Assembly (NCBI RefSeq): GCF_006539825.1
Contig: NZ_BJNT01000004.1
Location: forward strand, 186,001 to 250,000
DNA length: 64,000 nt
Source of the DNA: Corynebacterium variabile
Lineage (GTDB): Bacteria; Actinomycetota; Actinomycetes; Mycobacteriales; Mycobacteriaceae
Direction of reading: 5' to 3'
The position numbers were made by a program, and so were the translations under genes. Shown one piece after another: positions 19,497 to 29,361 of this stretch. The notes beneath the pieces are model-generated. The model had not been told where the DNA came from and did not search any database. It was given only the letters and a program-made list of their open reading frames with translations. How positions within the stretch are numbered: the stretch's first letter is position 1; every line of letters starts with the position of its first letter.

Positions 19497-21941
19497 TCAC
19501 GGATTCTCCGGCCAGGGGTGCTTCGGATACCGCCCGCGCATCTCCGAGCGGACCTGCAGGTAGGGCCCGGCCCAGAAACTCGCCAGGTCATCGGTGACGG
19601 CGAGGGGACGCTGCGCCGGGGAGAGCAGCTGGAACTGGATCCGTCGCCCGGCGACCTCGGGGGACGCCTGCAGTCCGAAACAGTCCTGCAGCTTCGTCGC
19701 CACCACCACCGGACCGCCGGTGCCGACCTCCGGATACCGCAGGTGCACGGTGCGTCCCGCCGGAAGCTCGAGGGACGTCGGCGCGGCATCGTCGATCGGG
19801 TGGTTCCACGGGATAAGTCCGCGCAGCAGCCCCGCCAGATCAGGACGCTTCCCGGCCACCAGGTCAGGCACGACGAACTCCAGCAGCCGGTCGGCGTGCC
19901 CCGCGTCAGCGACATCCGGGTAACCCTCCTCACCCTGCTCGTGCAGGTACTGGATGCGTCGTCGCAGCTCGTCGGCGTTCTTCGACCATTCGAGGACGCC
20001 CAGTCCGTGGGACGTCAGTCCGGCGCGCACCGCGTCCTCACGATCTGGCGCGCTGACGTCCTTCACCGATACCGGGGAGGACGCCAGCTCCACCGCGCCG
20101 AGACCCCGCACCCGGCGCGCACTGAGCTTCCCGGCCGGGCCACCTGGTGTCCAGGTGCAGGTCACGCCGTCGCGTAGCAGTGGGGCGGCGGCGTCGAAGG
20201 CCAGGTCCCCGGACAGGGGCACCGCAGCACGGATCACCGCGCCGGTGCCGTCGGTGGACCGGGTGGATGCCCCGGCGATGTCCGCCACGGCGATCCATTC
20301 CGAGCTCGCGGCACTGTCCCGCCACACTGCACCTGTCCCGGAGACCGTGAGATACCGGTTGCCGGAGGACGCGACCCGGTGGGCGATCAGCCCGGGGAAG
20401 GCGCAGGCCAGGGTGTAGGCCACCGCGTCGGAGCCGCGGAGATCGGGGTGGCTTTTTCCTGAGGTGGATGAGGTCGCGTCCTGAAGGATCCGCCGGAAGC
20501 GGGACACCACCGGATCCTTCGCCGACGGCAGGTTACGGGGCAGGTCGTCGGGTGAGCCGACACCGCCGTCGAGGACGGCGAGGACTTTGGCGACCGTGGC
20601 GGCGTCCACCCGTTGTGTCGCCTCCAGCCCGCCGCGCGCCAGCCGGGGGTCGGTGGGGATACGTGCGAGGCGGCGTCCTTCCCCGGTGGCCTCGCCGGAG
20701 GCGTCCACCGCACCGATGCCGCGCAGGGCGTCTTCGGCGGCATCGGCGGCAGGGGTGGGGAAGGGGTCGGGCAGCGGCAGGTCGGTGCCACGGGGTGAAC
20801 CCCAGCACGCCACATCGAGCAGCGCGGCGGTGAGGTCACTGGTCAGCACCGCCGGCGGGGATGCGGCCGGAGCCTTGGCGTACTGCTCGGCGGTGAGGCA
20901 GCGGTACACGGTACCCGGGCCTTCGCGCCCGGCGCGACCGGCACGCTGGGTCATCGAGGCCTGGGACGCGGTCTCGGTGACCAGCACGGACATGCCGCGG
21001 GTGGTGTCGCGCCGGGAGACCCGGGACAGGCAGGCGTCCACCACCACGCGCACCCCGGGCACGGTCAAAGAGGACTCGGCGACGTCGGTGGCGACGATGA
21101 CGCGGCGGGTTGCGTCACTGTGTCCGGTGACAATCCCCGCCTGTTCAGCGGTGCTCAGCCGACCGTGCAGGGCCTGGGCAGGTACCCCGTCCCTGGACAG
21201 CACTGCGGCGACCATCTCGGTGCCGCGGATGGTCGGTACGAAGGCGAGCACGTCACCGGAGCCCGTCTCCGCCAGTGCGCGGCGCACGGTGGCGGTGACC
21301 AGGTCCTCCACGGCTGAACGGTTCCGGCGGTCGCGGTTGACCATGGACTCCGACGAGGAGGCGTACCGGATATCCAGTGGATGGATGGGCGAGGGGACAT
21401 CCACCAATGGTGCCGGGCCTTCTTCCCCGCCGAGCAGCGTGGCGAAGCGGGCGGCGTCGAGGGTGGCGGACATGGCCACGAGAATGAGATCGTCATGCAG
21501 CTCCCGCAGCTGGGCGAGCATGCCGAAGACCAGGTCGGATTCGAGATGCCGCTCATGGATCTCATCGATGACCACGGCGGCGACCCCGTCCAGATCCGGG
21601 TCATTGAGCAGGCGCCGCAGCAGTACACCCGGCGTCACCATCTCGATGGCGGTATGTGCGGAGACCTTCCGGTCGCCGCGGACGGTGTAACCGATCTCGT
21701 CGCCGAGCCGGGTTCCCCGCAGCTCGGCGATGCGTGAGGCCGAGGACCGGGCGGCGACGCGCCGGGGCTGGGTGACGATGACCTTCCCGTCCAGCCCGGC
21801 ACCGCGCACATGGTCCAGCACATACTGCGGGGCCAGCGTCGTCTTACCGGTACCGGGTGGGGCCTGGACCACCGCACAGCCGCGGGACGCCAGGGCGTCG
21901 GTGAGGTCGCGGCGTCCGGCGGCGAAGGGGAGGTCAACCAT
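19497..21941 (-). CDS. hrpB: ATP-dependent RNA helicase HrpB
   Basis: 814 residues from ATG 21941. DEAH-box motifs in order: I APPGTGKTT, Ia QPRRVAA, II DEIHERH, III MSATLD, then VLAFVPTIRG, IV/V VIVATDVAESSLT, VI QRAGRAGREGPG. The C-terminal half has the HrpB-specific region (PYLQVRSEMRGRYPKHPWPE at the end). Cytoplasmic RNA helicase of unclear target. An upstream in-frame start at 22052 is rejected because it overlaps the neighbour and is low-complexity. Confidence 0.93.
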   Translation of the reverse strand: MVDLPFAAGRRDLTDALASRGCAVVQAPPGTGKTTLAPQYVLDHVRGAGLDGKVIVTQPRRVAARSSASRIAELRGTRLGDEIGYTVRGDRKVSAHTAIEMVTPGVLLRRLLNDPDLDGVAAVVIDEIHERHLESDLVFGMLAQLRELHDDLILVAMSATLDAARFATLLGGEEGPAPLVDVPSPIHPLDIRYASSSESMVNRDRRNRSAVEDLVTATVRRALAETGSGDVLAFVPTIRGTEMVAAVLSRDGVPAQALHGRLSTAEQAGIVTGHSDATRRVIVATDVAESSLTVPGVRVVVDACLSRVSRRDTTRGMSVLVTETASQASMTQRAGRAGREGPGTVYRCLTAEQYAKAPAASPPAVLTSDLTAALLDVACWGSPRGTDLPLPDPFPTPAADAAEDALRGIGAVDASGEATGEGRRLARIPTDPRLARGGLEATQRVDAATVAKVLAVLDGGVGSPDDLPRNLPSAKDPVVSRFRRILQDATSSTSGKSHPDLRGSDAVAYTLACAFPGLIAHRVASSGNRYLTVSGTGAVWRDSAASSEWIAVADIAGASTRSTDGTGAVIRAAVPLSGDLAFDAAAPLLRDGVTCTWTPGGPAGKLSARRVRGLGAVELASSPVSVKDVSAPDREDAVRAGLTSHGLGVLEWSKNADELRRRIQYLHEQGEEGYPDVADAGHADRLLEFVVPDLVAGKRPDLAGLLRGLIPWNHPIDDAAPTSLELPAGRTVHLRYPEVGTGGPVVVATKLQDCFGLQASPEVAGRRIQFQLLSPAQRPLAVTDDLASFWAGPYLQVRSEMRGRYPKHPWPENP

Positions 21942-21960
21942 GCCCACCAGGGTAGGTGGA

Positions 21961-23220
<1,260 letters not shown>

Positions 23221-23276
23221 TCATTTGTGCATCCGGGGGATGGTCGACGGGTTGTCCGATCGGGGACACTGTCGGC

Positions 23277-23322
23277 GCAGATAACCCGTATACGCAGATA
23301 ATAATAGCTGCTGCTTATCTGC
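23277..23322. promoter_or_regulatory. Triple GCAGATAA box between divergent FMO and tmsA-like genes
   Basis: GCAGATAA occurs at 23277-23284 and 23294-23301, with the inverted TTATCTGC at 23315-23322. The second and third boxes form a dyad with 13-base spacing. The stretch is AT-rich in a GC-rich genome and lies in the only intergenic space between the divergent genes, so an operator for one or both is likely. The regulator is unknown. Confidence 0.55.
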
Positions 23323-23453
23323 CAGGGTCAGTCCAGGTAACACTTCTAATCTGTTTCCCGTGTATCTCTCTGCTGTCTCCGTCCTCCCCGGGCAGACGAC
23401 GGAGGGCGGGGTTCACCGACGGCTCACCCGCCGGAGGGCTACAGTGGTTCTCC

Positions 23454-24974
23454 ATGAGCCTGAAAGACGCCGCAGTCAGCATCGCCGGTAGATTGACCGA
23501 TCGCATCCACATCGGAAATGGTCTTGACCAGCGGGAACTTTCCCCGGTCGGATGGTTCGAGCACGGACAGGCCGTCCAGCGTCTCACCGACAGCTTCGCC
23601 GCCGTGCCCGCCGATAAGCGCGTCCGCCTGGCGAAGAAGACCTCCAACCTCTTCCGCGGCCGCTCCGGCGACATGGCCGGCCTCGACGTCTCCGGCCTGC
23701 ATTCCGTCATCGCCGTCGACCCGGTGGACAACACCGCCGACGTCCAGGGCATGTGCACCTACGAGGATCTGGTGGACACGCTCCTGCCGTTCGGCCTGGT
23801 GCCCACCGTCGTCCCGCAGCTGAAGACCATCACCCTCGGCGGGGCGGTCACCGGCATGGGCGTGGAGTCCACCAGTTTCCGCAACGGCCTGCCGCACGAG
23901 GCCGTCCTGGAGATGGACGTGCTCACCGGCACCGGCGAGATCGTCACCTGCTCGCCGACGCAGAACGCCGACCTCTACCGCGGTTTCCCGAACTCCTACG
24001 GCTCGCTGGGCTACTCGGTCCGGCTGAAGATCACCTGCGAGAAGGTGCCCGCCTACGTCGAACTGCGCCACGTCCGCTTCGACGACGTGGAGTCCGTCTC
24101 CGCCGCGCTCGCCGAGATCAGCGAGTCCAAGGAGTATGACGGCCAGCAGGTCGACTACCTCGACGGCGTGGTCTTCTCCCTCGACGAGGCCTACCTGACC
24201 CTCGGCCGGCAGACCGACGAGCCCGGCCCGGTGAGCGACTACACCCGCGGTGGCATCTACTACCGCTCACTGCAGCACCCGACGGGCGTCTCCTACGACC
24301 GCCTGACGATCCGCGACTACCTCTGGCGCTGGGACATCGACTGGTTCTGGTGCAACCGCGCCTTCGGCACCCAGAACCCCACGATCCGCACCCTGTGGCC
24401 CCGTGACCTGCTGCGCTCGAGTTTCTACTGGAAGATCATCGGCTGGGACCGCAGGTACGACCTCGCCGACCGGATCGAGGCACACAACGGCCGCCCGCCG
24501 CGTGAGCGCGTCGTCCAGGACATCGAGGTCACCCCGGCGAACCTGCCGGAGTACCTCACCTGGTTCTTCACCCACTGCGAGATCGAGCCGGTGTGGCTGT
24601 GCCCCATCCGGCTGGCCGACGGCGTCGAATCTCTGGCAGGACGCACCGAGGTGCTCGACACCGACGGTGCGGCGACGAGCCCCTGGCCGCTGTACCCGCT
24701 GACTCCGGGCGACACCTGGGTCAACGTCGGCTTCTGGTCCTCGGTCCCCGCCGACCTCATGGGTGCGGACGCCGCCCCCGGTGCCTTCAACCGGGAGATC
24801 GAGCGCGTCGTCGCCGGTCTCGGCGGGCACAAGTCGCTGTACTCCGAGGCGTACTACTCCCAGGAGGAGTTCGCCGCCCTGTACGGCGGGGATCTGCCGC
24901 AGAAGCTCAAGGCCGTGTACGACCCGGACGGACGCTTCCCCGGGCTGTACGAGAAGACCGTCACCAGCATCTAG
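23454..24974 (+). CDS. tmsA: FAD-linked oxidoreductase, TmsA/BfaA-like (10-methylene fatty acid reductase)
   Basis: 506 residues, ATG 23454. An FAD_binding_4-type domain with KKTSNLFRGR, then the PTVVPQLKTITLGGAVTGMG stretch that binds FAD, followed by SSYGS-like FPNSYGSLGYSV; the C-terminal half resembles DHCR24-like reductases. Directly followed by a cyclopropane-synthase-like methyltransferase. In Mycobacterium and Corynebacterium such a pair makes 10-methyl (tuberculostearic-type) acids: the methyltransferase adds a methylene to oleoyl chains and this enzyme reduces it. Assignment rests on family plus neighbour. Confidence 0.82.
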   Translation: MSLKDAAVSIAGRLTDRIHIGNGLDQRELSPVGWFEHGQAVQRLTDSFAAVPADKRVRLAKKTSNLFRGRSGDMAGLDVSGLHSVIAVDPVDNTADVQGMCTYEDLVDTLLPFGLVPTVVPQLKTITLGGAVTGMGVESTSFRNGLPHEAVLEMDVLTGTGEIVTCSPTQNADLYRGFPNSYGSLGYSVRLKITCEKVPAYVELRHVRFDDVESVSAALAEISESKEYDGQQVDYLDGVVFSLDEAYLTLGRQTDEPGPVSDYTRGGIYYRSLQHPTGVSYDRLTIRDYLWRWDIDWFWCNRAFGTQNPTIRTLWPRDLLRSSFYWKIIGWDRRYDLADRIEAHNGRPPRERVVQDIEVTPANLPEYLTWFFTHCEIEPVWLCPIRLADGVESLAGRTEVLDTDGAATSPWPLYPLTPGDTWVNVGFWSSVPADLMGADAAPGAFNREIERVVAGLGGHKSLYSEAYYSQEEFAALYGGDLPQKLKAVYDPDGRFPGLYEKTVTSI

Positions 24975-25022
24975 AAAAAACAGAAGACACACCAGAAAAC
25001 ACCGGAAGACAAGGAGCCGTAG

Positions 25023-26399
25023 ATGAGCAGCAGCCGCGCCGCTTTCACCCCACTGACCGTGGGTCAGATCGTCGAGAAGGTCATCGCCCCGCCGATGCCT
25101 TTCCATGTCACCGCCTTCGACGGTTCCACCGCCGGGCCGGAGGACGCCGAGCTGCGCCTGGAGATCACCTCCCCGGACGCCCTGGCCTATGTCGTCACCG
25201 CCCCCGGTGACCTCGGCCTGGCCCGCGCCTACATCACCGGTGGCCTGAAGATCTCCGGCGAGCACCCCGGTCACCCGGTCGCGGTCTTCGACCACCTGCA
25301 GCATCTCTACGACCAGTTCCACAGGCCCTCGGCGTCCGAGATGGTCGAGATCCTGCGCACCCTGAAGCATCTCAAGGTCTTCCGGTTCCAGCCGGCCCCG
25401 GTCCAGGAGACGCTGCCGGGCTGGAAGCGCGCCCTGCTCGAGGGCCTGTCCCGGCACTCCAAGGAGCGGGACAAGGAGGTCGTCAGCCGTCACTACGATG
25501 TCGGCAACGATTTCTACGAGCTCTTCCTCGGCGATTCGATGGCCTACACCTGCGCCTACTACCCCGAGGACGAGGGACTGGACAATATCCCCGGCCCGGC
25601 CGGTGACTGGAACCCGGAGAACTGGGCCAAGGGAGTGGATGCCAACGCCCCACTCACCGCCGCCCAGGACAACAAGCACCGCCTGGTCTTCGACAAGCTG
25701 GGCCTCAGGCCCGGCGAGCGGCTGCTCGACGTCGGCTGCGGTTGGGGAGGCATGGTCCGCTACGCCGCCCGCCACGGGGTGAAGGCCGTCGGCGTGACCC
25801 TGTCCCAGGAGCAGTACGAGTGGGGTAAGGCGAAGATCGAGGAGGAGGGTCTCCAGGATCTCGCGGAGGTGCGCTGCATCGACTACCGGGACGTCAAGGA
25901 GACCCACTTCGACGCGGTCAGCGCCATCGGCATCCTCGAGCACATCGGCGTGTCGAACTACGAGGCATACTTCGAGTTCCTCTTCTCGAAGCTGCGTCCC
26001 GGCGGACGCATGCTCAACCACTGCATCACCCGTCCCAACAACGTGAAGACGAAGACCGGCCAATTCATCGACCGGTACATCTTCCCCGACGGTGAGCTCA
26101 CCGGCTCCGGCAAGATCATCACGATCATGCAGGACACCGGCTTCGACGTGGTCCACGAGGAGGACCTGCGCCCGAACTACCAGCGCACCCTCCACGACTG
26201 GTGCGAGCTGCTCGCCGCGAACTGGGAGGACGCCGTCGAGCTCGTCGGCGAACAGACCGCGCGGCTGTTCGGTCTGTACATGGCCGGTTCCGAGTGGCAC
26301 TTCGAGCACAACAAGATCCAGCTGCACCAGGTGCTCGGCGTGAAGCCGGACGACGGCGGCTACATCGGCGTCCCCACCCGTCAGTGGTGGAAGCCCTGA
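25023..26399 (+). CDS. tmsB: SAM-dependent fatty-acyl methyltransferase, TmsB/BfaB-like (CFA-synthase family)
   Basis: 458 residues, ATG 25023 with AAGGAGCCGTAG upstream. The N-terminal lipid-binding region precedes SRHYDVGNDFYELFLGDSMAY, the hallmark of the CFA/UfaA1 family. SAM is bound by LLDVGCGWGGM, and the active-site region has GILEHIG and HCITRP. It methylates the double bond of oleoyl groups in membrane phospholipids. It lies 48 bases after tmsA, so they form an operon; a separate tmsC-like gene is not seen. Confidence 0.85.
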   Translation: MSSSRAAFTPLTVGQIVEKVIAPPMPFHVTAFDGSTAGPEDAELRLEITSPDALAYVVTAPGDLGLARAYITGGLKISGEHPGHPVAVFDHLQHLYDQFHRPSASEMVEILRTLKHLKVFRFQPAPVQETLPGWKRALLEGLSRHSKERDKEVVSRHYDVGNDFYELFLGDSMAYTCAYYPEDEGLDNIPGPAGDWNPENWAKGVDANAPLTAAQDNKHRLVFDKLGLRPGERLLDVGCGWGGMVRYAARHGVKAVGVTLSQEQYEWGKAKIEEEGLQDLAEVRCIDYRDVKETHFDAVSAIGILEHIGVSNYEAYFEFLFSKLRPGGRMLNHCITRPNNVKTKTGQFIDRYIFPDGELTGSGKIITIMQDTGFDVVHEEDLRPNYQRTLHDWCELLAANWEDAVELVGEQTARLFGLYMAGSEWHFEHNKIQLHQVLGVKPDDGGYIGVPTRQWWKP

Positions 26400-26419
26400 G
26401 GGTCGGTACTATCACCTTC

Positions 26420-27091
26420 ATGCGAAAGACCACCTCAGGCGCCCGGGCGCTGCTGTCCGCCACAGCTGTGGTGGCGACGGCCGGCCTGGCGCTGACTGCC
26501 TGCACCTCCGACGACAGTTCCACCCCGGAGGGCGGAGACACCTCCGCTCCTGCCCCGGAGACGGACGTCGACCCGGCGACCCTGGGCCTGGCGGTGGGCG
26601 ACTGCGTCGCCGATCTCGGCGCGGCCGCCGGGGAGGTGGCTCCTGAGGACTCCGACGCGGACGCTGAGGACGCCGCGGACGCCGGGGACGCCGGGGGCGC
26701 CGAAGAGGCGACCACCGAAGACACTGAGGCCGCTGACGAGACGGCCACCGACGTGCCCGAGGGCATCGACGGGACGGTACCGACGTCCACCGCCGGTGTG
26801 GTCAAGGCGGACTGCGACGACCCCCATGTCGGCGAGGTCTACGCGCAGCAGGACCTGGACAACCAGGTGCTCTTCCCCGGCGCCCGGATGTCGCAGTTCA
26901 CCGCCGCGGTGTGCACCGGTGAAACCTTCGAGGATTACATCGGGTACCCCTTCGACCTCTCGATCTTCGACGTCATCACCTACGCCCCCTCCAAGGAGAG
27001 CTGGGCGGCCGGCGACCGCACGGTGACCTGCGTGGTCACCGACCCGTCGGCAGGCTACATCCCCGGCACCCTCGAGGGCGCCGGGTACTGA
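26420..27091 (+). CDS. Septum-formation-domain lipoprotein
   Basis: 223 residues, ATG 26420. Signal peptide with lipobox LTAC, the Cys near residue 27. Then an Asp/Glu/Ala/Thr-rich stretch of about 45 residues (residues 75-115) interrupts the domain between GDCV and VKADCDDPHVGEVYA. The C-D-x-P-H-x-x-E-V-Y pattern with further cysteines (AAVCTGE, VTCVV) is that of actinobacterial septum-formation proteins. Surface-exposed; precise role unknown. The acidic insert is likely a flexible, fast-evolving loop. Confidence 0.8.
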   Translation: MRKTTSGARALLSATAVVATAGLALTACTSDDSSTPEGGDTSAPAPETDVDPATLGLAVGDCVADLGAAAGEVAPEDSDADAEDAADAGDAGGAEEATTEDTEAADETATDVPEGIDGTVPTSTAGVVKADCDDPHVGEVYAQQDLDNQVLFPGARMSQFTAAVCTGETFEDYIGYPFDLSIFDVITYAPSKESWAAGDRTVTCVVTDPSAGYIPGTLEGAGY

Positions 27092-27118
27092 TCCGGGGTG
27101 ACCGGGTACAGGCTCCGG

Positions 27119-27730
27119 TCAGTCCCCCGTGCCGAGCAGGGTCACCAGCTTCAGTCGGTTGGACTCCTCCAGGTGGTCCACGGTGATCTCCCAGGCCTTC
27201 GCCGGTGGCAGCACCGTCCTGGCCTCCACGTCGGCGAGCATCTGCCCGTAGACCTCCGTGACCGGCCGCGCGGCGTCCGGAGCGGTCTCCGGGATCATCG
27301 CCACAGCCTCCGCCGAGCCCCACACCGCCGGGTCGGCGATGTAGAGGTGTCCCTGCACCGCCGCATAACCCAGCGCGGCCTCACGCAGGTCACTGACCTG
27401 TTCCTCGGTGAGCGTGCCGGCCGAGGCGGCGTCCTCGATCAGCGGGACGCGGTCGACCGGGCGGTGGACGTCGACGATCCCCTTGATCAGGGGCGTCGGC
27501 AGCGTGCGCAGGGAGCGGGACGCCGCCGTGAAGACGTCACCGGTGCGGAGGTAGGGGCGTCCCACCACGATGGTGCGGGCGAGTTCCTGACAGGCGGTCA
27601 TGAACGTCAGCAGCGTGGTCAGCTGGTCGGCGGGGGCGGTGTTGAAACCGTCGAGATCGTGGACTGCCGGGGTGGCGGCGGGGCGGGTCGCGAACAGGGG
27701 GGAGAAGGGTGAGGAGTTCAGCGTGTTCAT
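27119..27730 (-). CDS. Divergent OHCU-decarboxylase-like protein
   Basis: 203 residues from ATG 27730. An all-helical protein with the layout of 2-oxo-4-hydroxy-4-carboxy-5-ureidoimidazoline decarboxylases: an N-terminal FNTAPADQL, a central GRPYLRTGDVFTAA, then LTEEQVSDLREAALGYA, and a late E...ML...I..L pattern. The family's catalytic HPRIG is replaced by VHRPVD, so activity in the urate-to-allantoin pathway is doubtful. Context (urease, xanthine dehydrogenase) would suit that pathway. Could be an unrelated helical protein; moderate to low certainty on function. Confidence 0.5.
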   Translation of the reverse strand: MNTLNSSPFSPLFATRPAATPAVHDLDGFNTAPADQLTTLLTFMTACQELARTIVVGRPYLRTGDVFTAASRSLRTLPTPLIKGIVDVHRPVDRVPLIEDAASAGTLTEEQVSDLREAALGYAAVQGHLYIADPAVWGSAEAVAMIPETAPDAARPVTEVYGQMLADVEARTVLPPAKAWEITVDHLEESNRLKLVTLLGTGD

Positions 27731-27767
27731 GTCCGCAGTCTTCGCCCCGCGGATTACGCGGGTGTTT

Positions 27768-28862
27768 CTACTGTGCGAAGTCGTCGATACCCACGACATC
27801 GAGGGCGGTGAGCAGGGAATCTGTCTCCGCCTCGTCGGTGATCGTGATGCGTACCCCGTCACCGTCGAAGCAGCGCACGACGATGTGGCGTTCGGCCATC
27901 GCGTCGGCGAACTCGCGGGCACGGTCGCCCAGCGGCAGCCACACGAAGTTCGCCTCCGCCTGGCCCTGCAGCGACTCCGGCAGCCGGTCGAGGACGCGAC
28001 CCCGCTGGACCACGGTCTCGTCGGTACGGGCCAGCAGTTCACGGCGGGCGTCGATGCTGGCGATCGCGGCGGCCTGGGCGACGGCGTTGTTGCTGAACGG
28101 GATGCAGACCTTGTTCAGGGCGTCGATGAACTCCGGGCGTCCGATGACGTAGCCGACGCGCAGCCCCGCCAGCCCGTAGGCCTTGGAGAACGTCCGGGCC
28201 ACGGCCAGGTTCGGGTACGCGGCCAGCAGTGACAGGCCGTCCGGGGACTTCTCGTTGCGGACGTACTCGAAGTACGCCTCGTCGAGCAGCACCTGGACGT
28301 CCTGCGGCACCGAGTCGAGGAAGGTCTCGAGTTCGTTGCGGGTCACGGTCGTGGCGGTCGGGTTGTTCGGGTTGCAGACGATGATGAGCCGGGTGCGTTC
28401 GGTGATCGCCGCGGCGATGGCGGGCAGATCGTTGCGCAGCTCGGGGGTCAGCGGGACCTCCACGGCGGTCGCTCCGGCGACCTGGGCGAAGATCGGGTAG
28501 GCCTCGAAGCTGCGCCAGGGGTAGATGACCTCTTCGGGTGCGCTGCCGTCGATCCCGTCGCCCCCGCGGCAGCACGCGAGGACGGCCTGCTGGATCAGGG
28601 CGGAGGAGCCGGCGCCGACGGCCACGTTCTCGGCGGTGATGGGGAGGGAGGAGTCGATACCGTGCCACTGGGCGATGGCGGTGCGCAGGCCGGTGGCCGC
28701 CATGTCCGGGTAGCGGTTGGCCTTCGCGAGGGCGTGGGCCGCGGCCTCGACGACACCGGGCAGCGGGCCCTGGGTGATCTCATTGCTCGAGAGCTTCAGG
28801 CCCTGGGGGTCATCGGAACCCTGAGCATAGGACGGGAGGGCGGAAAGTGCAGGCCTGATCAT
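27768..28862 (-). CDS. pat: Aromatic amino acid / histidinol-phosphate-type aminotransferase
   Basis: 364 residues, ATG 28862. Class I/II PLP aminotransferase: LKLSSNEITQGPLPGV at the start, AENVAVGAGSSALIQQ, IVCNPNNPTATTV, DEAYFEYV, and the PLP-lysine in ARTFSKAYGLAGLRVGY. The final Arg that clamps the substrate carboxylate is in GVRITI. The sequence fits the actinobacterial Pat group (phenylalanine/tyrosine transamination) rather than the biosynthetic HisC, because it is not in a his operon. A terminal tyrA lies at 40.6 kb. Confidence 0.86.
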   Translation of the reverse strand: MIRPALSALPSYAQGSDDPQGLKLSSNEITQGPLPGVVEAAAHALAKANRYPDMAATGLRTAIAQWHGIDSSLPITAENVAVGAGSSALIQQAVLACCRGGDGIDGSAPEEVIYPWRSFEAYPIFAQVAGATAVEVPLTPELRNDLPAIAAAITERTRLIIVCNPNNPTATTVTRNELETFLDSVPQDVQVLLDEAYFEYVRNEKSPDGLSLLAAYPNLAVARTFSKAYGLAGLRVGYVIGRPEFIDALNKVCIPFSNNAVAQAAAIASIDARRELLARTDETVVQRGRVLDRLPESLQGQAEANFVWLPLGDRAREFADAMAERHIVVRCFDGDGVRITITDEAETDSLLTALDVVGIDDFAQ

Positions 28863-28926
28863 GGGGAACAGCCTAGTCTCGGTGCAGGTTTGTCGTGCCG
28901 CGGGGGCTGATGTACTGTGACGGGAG

Positions 28927-28944
28927 CCGTTGCGCGAGCAACGG
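28927..28944 (+). other. GCGA-tetraloop hairpin in tRNA-Ser leader
   Basis: CCGTTGC/GCAACGG, perfect seven-base stem with a GCGA (GNRA) loop, ending three bases before the mature tRNA. Probably a 5' leader structure removed by RNase P. Confidence 0.5.
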
Positions 28945-28947
28945 TGT

Positions 28948-29039
28948 GGAGACGTGCCAGAGCGGCCGAATGGGACTCACTGCTAATGAGTTGTCTTCCT
29001 AACAGAGGACCGGAGGTTCAAATCCTCTCGTCTCCGCCA
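28948..29039 (+). tRNA. tRNA-Ser(GCT)
   Basis: Class II tRNA: acceptor GGAGACG/CGTCTCC, anticodon stem ACTCA/TGAGT with loop CTGCTAA (anticodon GCT), long variable arm, T-loop GGTTCAAATCC, discriminator G and encoded CCA (29037-29039). Reads AGC/AGU. Confidence 0.96.
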
Positions 29040-29214
29040 CTTCAGCTTCCCACGGCTTTCGTGAGGATGCGTCAGAAGCCGTCCGGATCTTGTGGTGAGT
29101 TCCGGGCAACATGGACTCGGTCCCGTTATACGGGGTGTGTGGTGTACCCTGGGACCGTGTGACGTACTCCGTCTGGTGGTGTGTCGGGGAAACTGAAGTC
29201 GCTGGAAACAGCGG

Positions 29215-29287
29215 GCGCCCGTAGCTCAACGGATAGAGCATCTGACTACGGATCAGAAGGTTGGGGGTTCGAATCCCTCCGGGCGCA
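29215..29287 (+). tRNA. tRNA-Arg(ACG), copy 1, CCA not encoded
   Basis: Acceptor GCGCCCG/CGGGCGC, anticodon loop CTACGGA (ACG, read as ICG), T-loop GGTTCGAATCC, discriminator A. The gene is followed by CGC rather than CCA, so the 3' end must be added enzymatically. Sequence of the 73-base body is identical to copy 2 at 30255. Confidence 0.96.
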
Positions 29288-29297
29288 CGCTTTTCTT

Positions 29298-29346
29298 GAA
29301 TCCCGTTCCGGGGTCGCGCAAACGACCACCGGGACGGGATTCTTTT
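29298..29346 (+). terminator. Intrinsic terminator after tRNA-Arg copy 1
   Basis: GAATCCCGTTCCGG/CCGGGACGGGATTC pairs at 13 of 14 positions, followed by TTTT at 29343-29346. Confidence 0.8.
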
Positions 29347-29361
29347 GTTAGGTTCGCTGCT

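Noticed and set aside
26641-26760. Asp/Ala/Glu-rich run in the septum-formation lipoprotein as a tandem repeat array
   Set aside because: Irregular low-complexity coding sequence in one frame with no fixed repeat unit.
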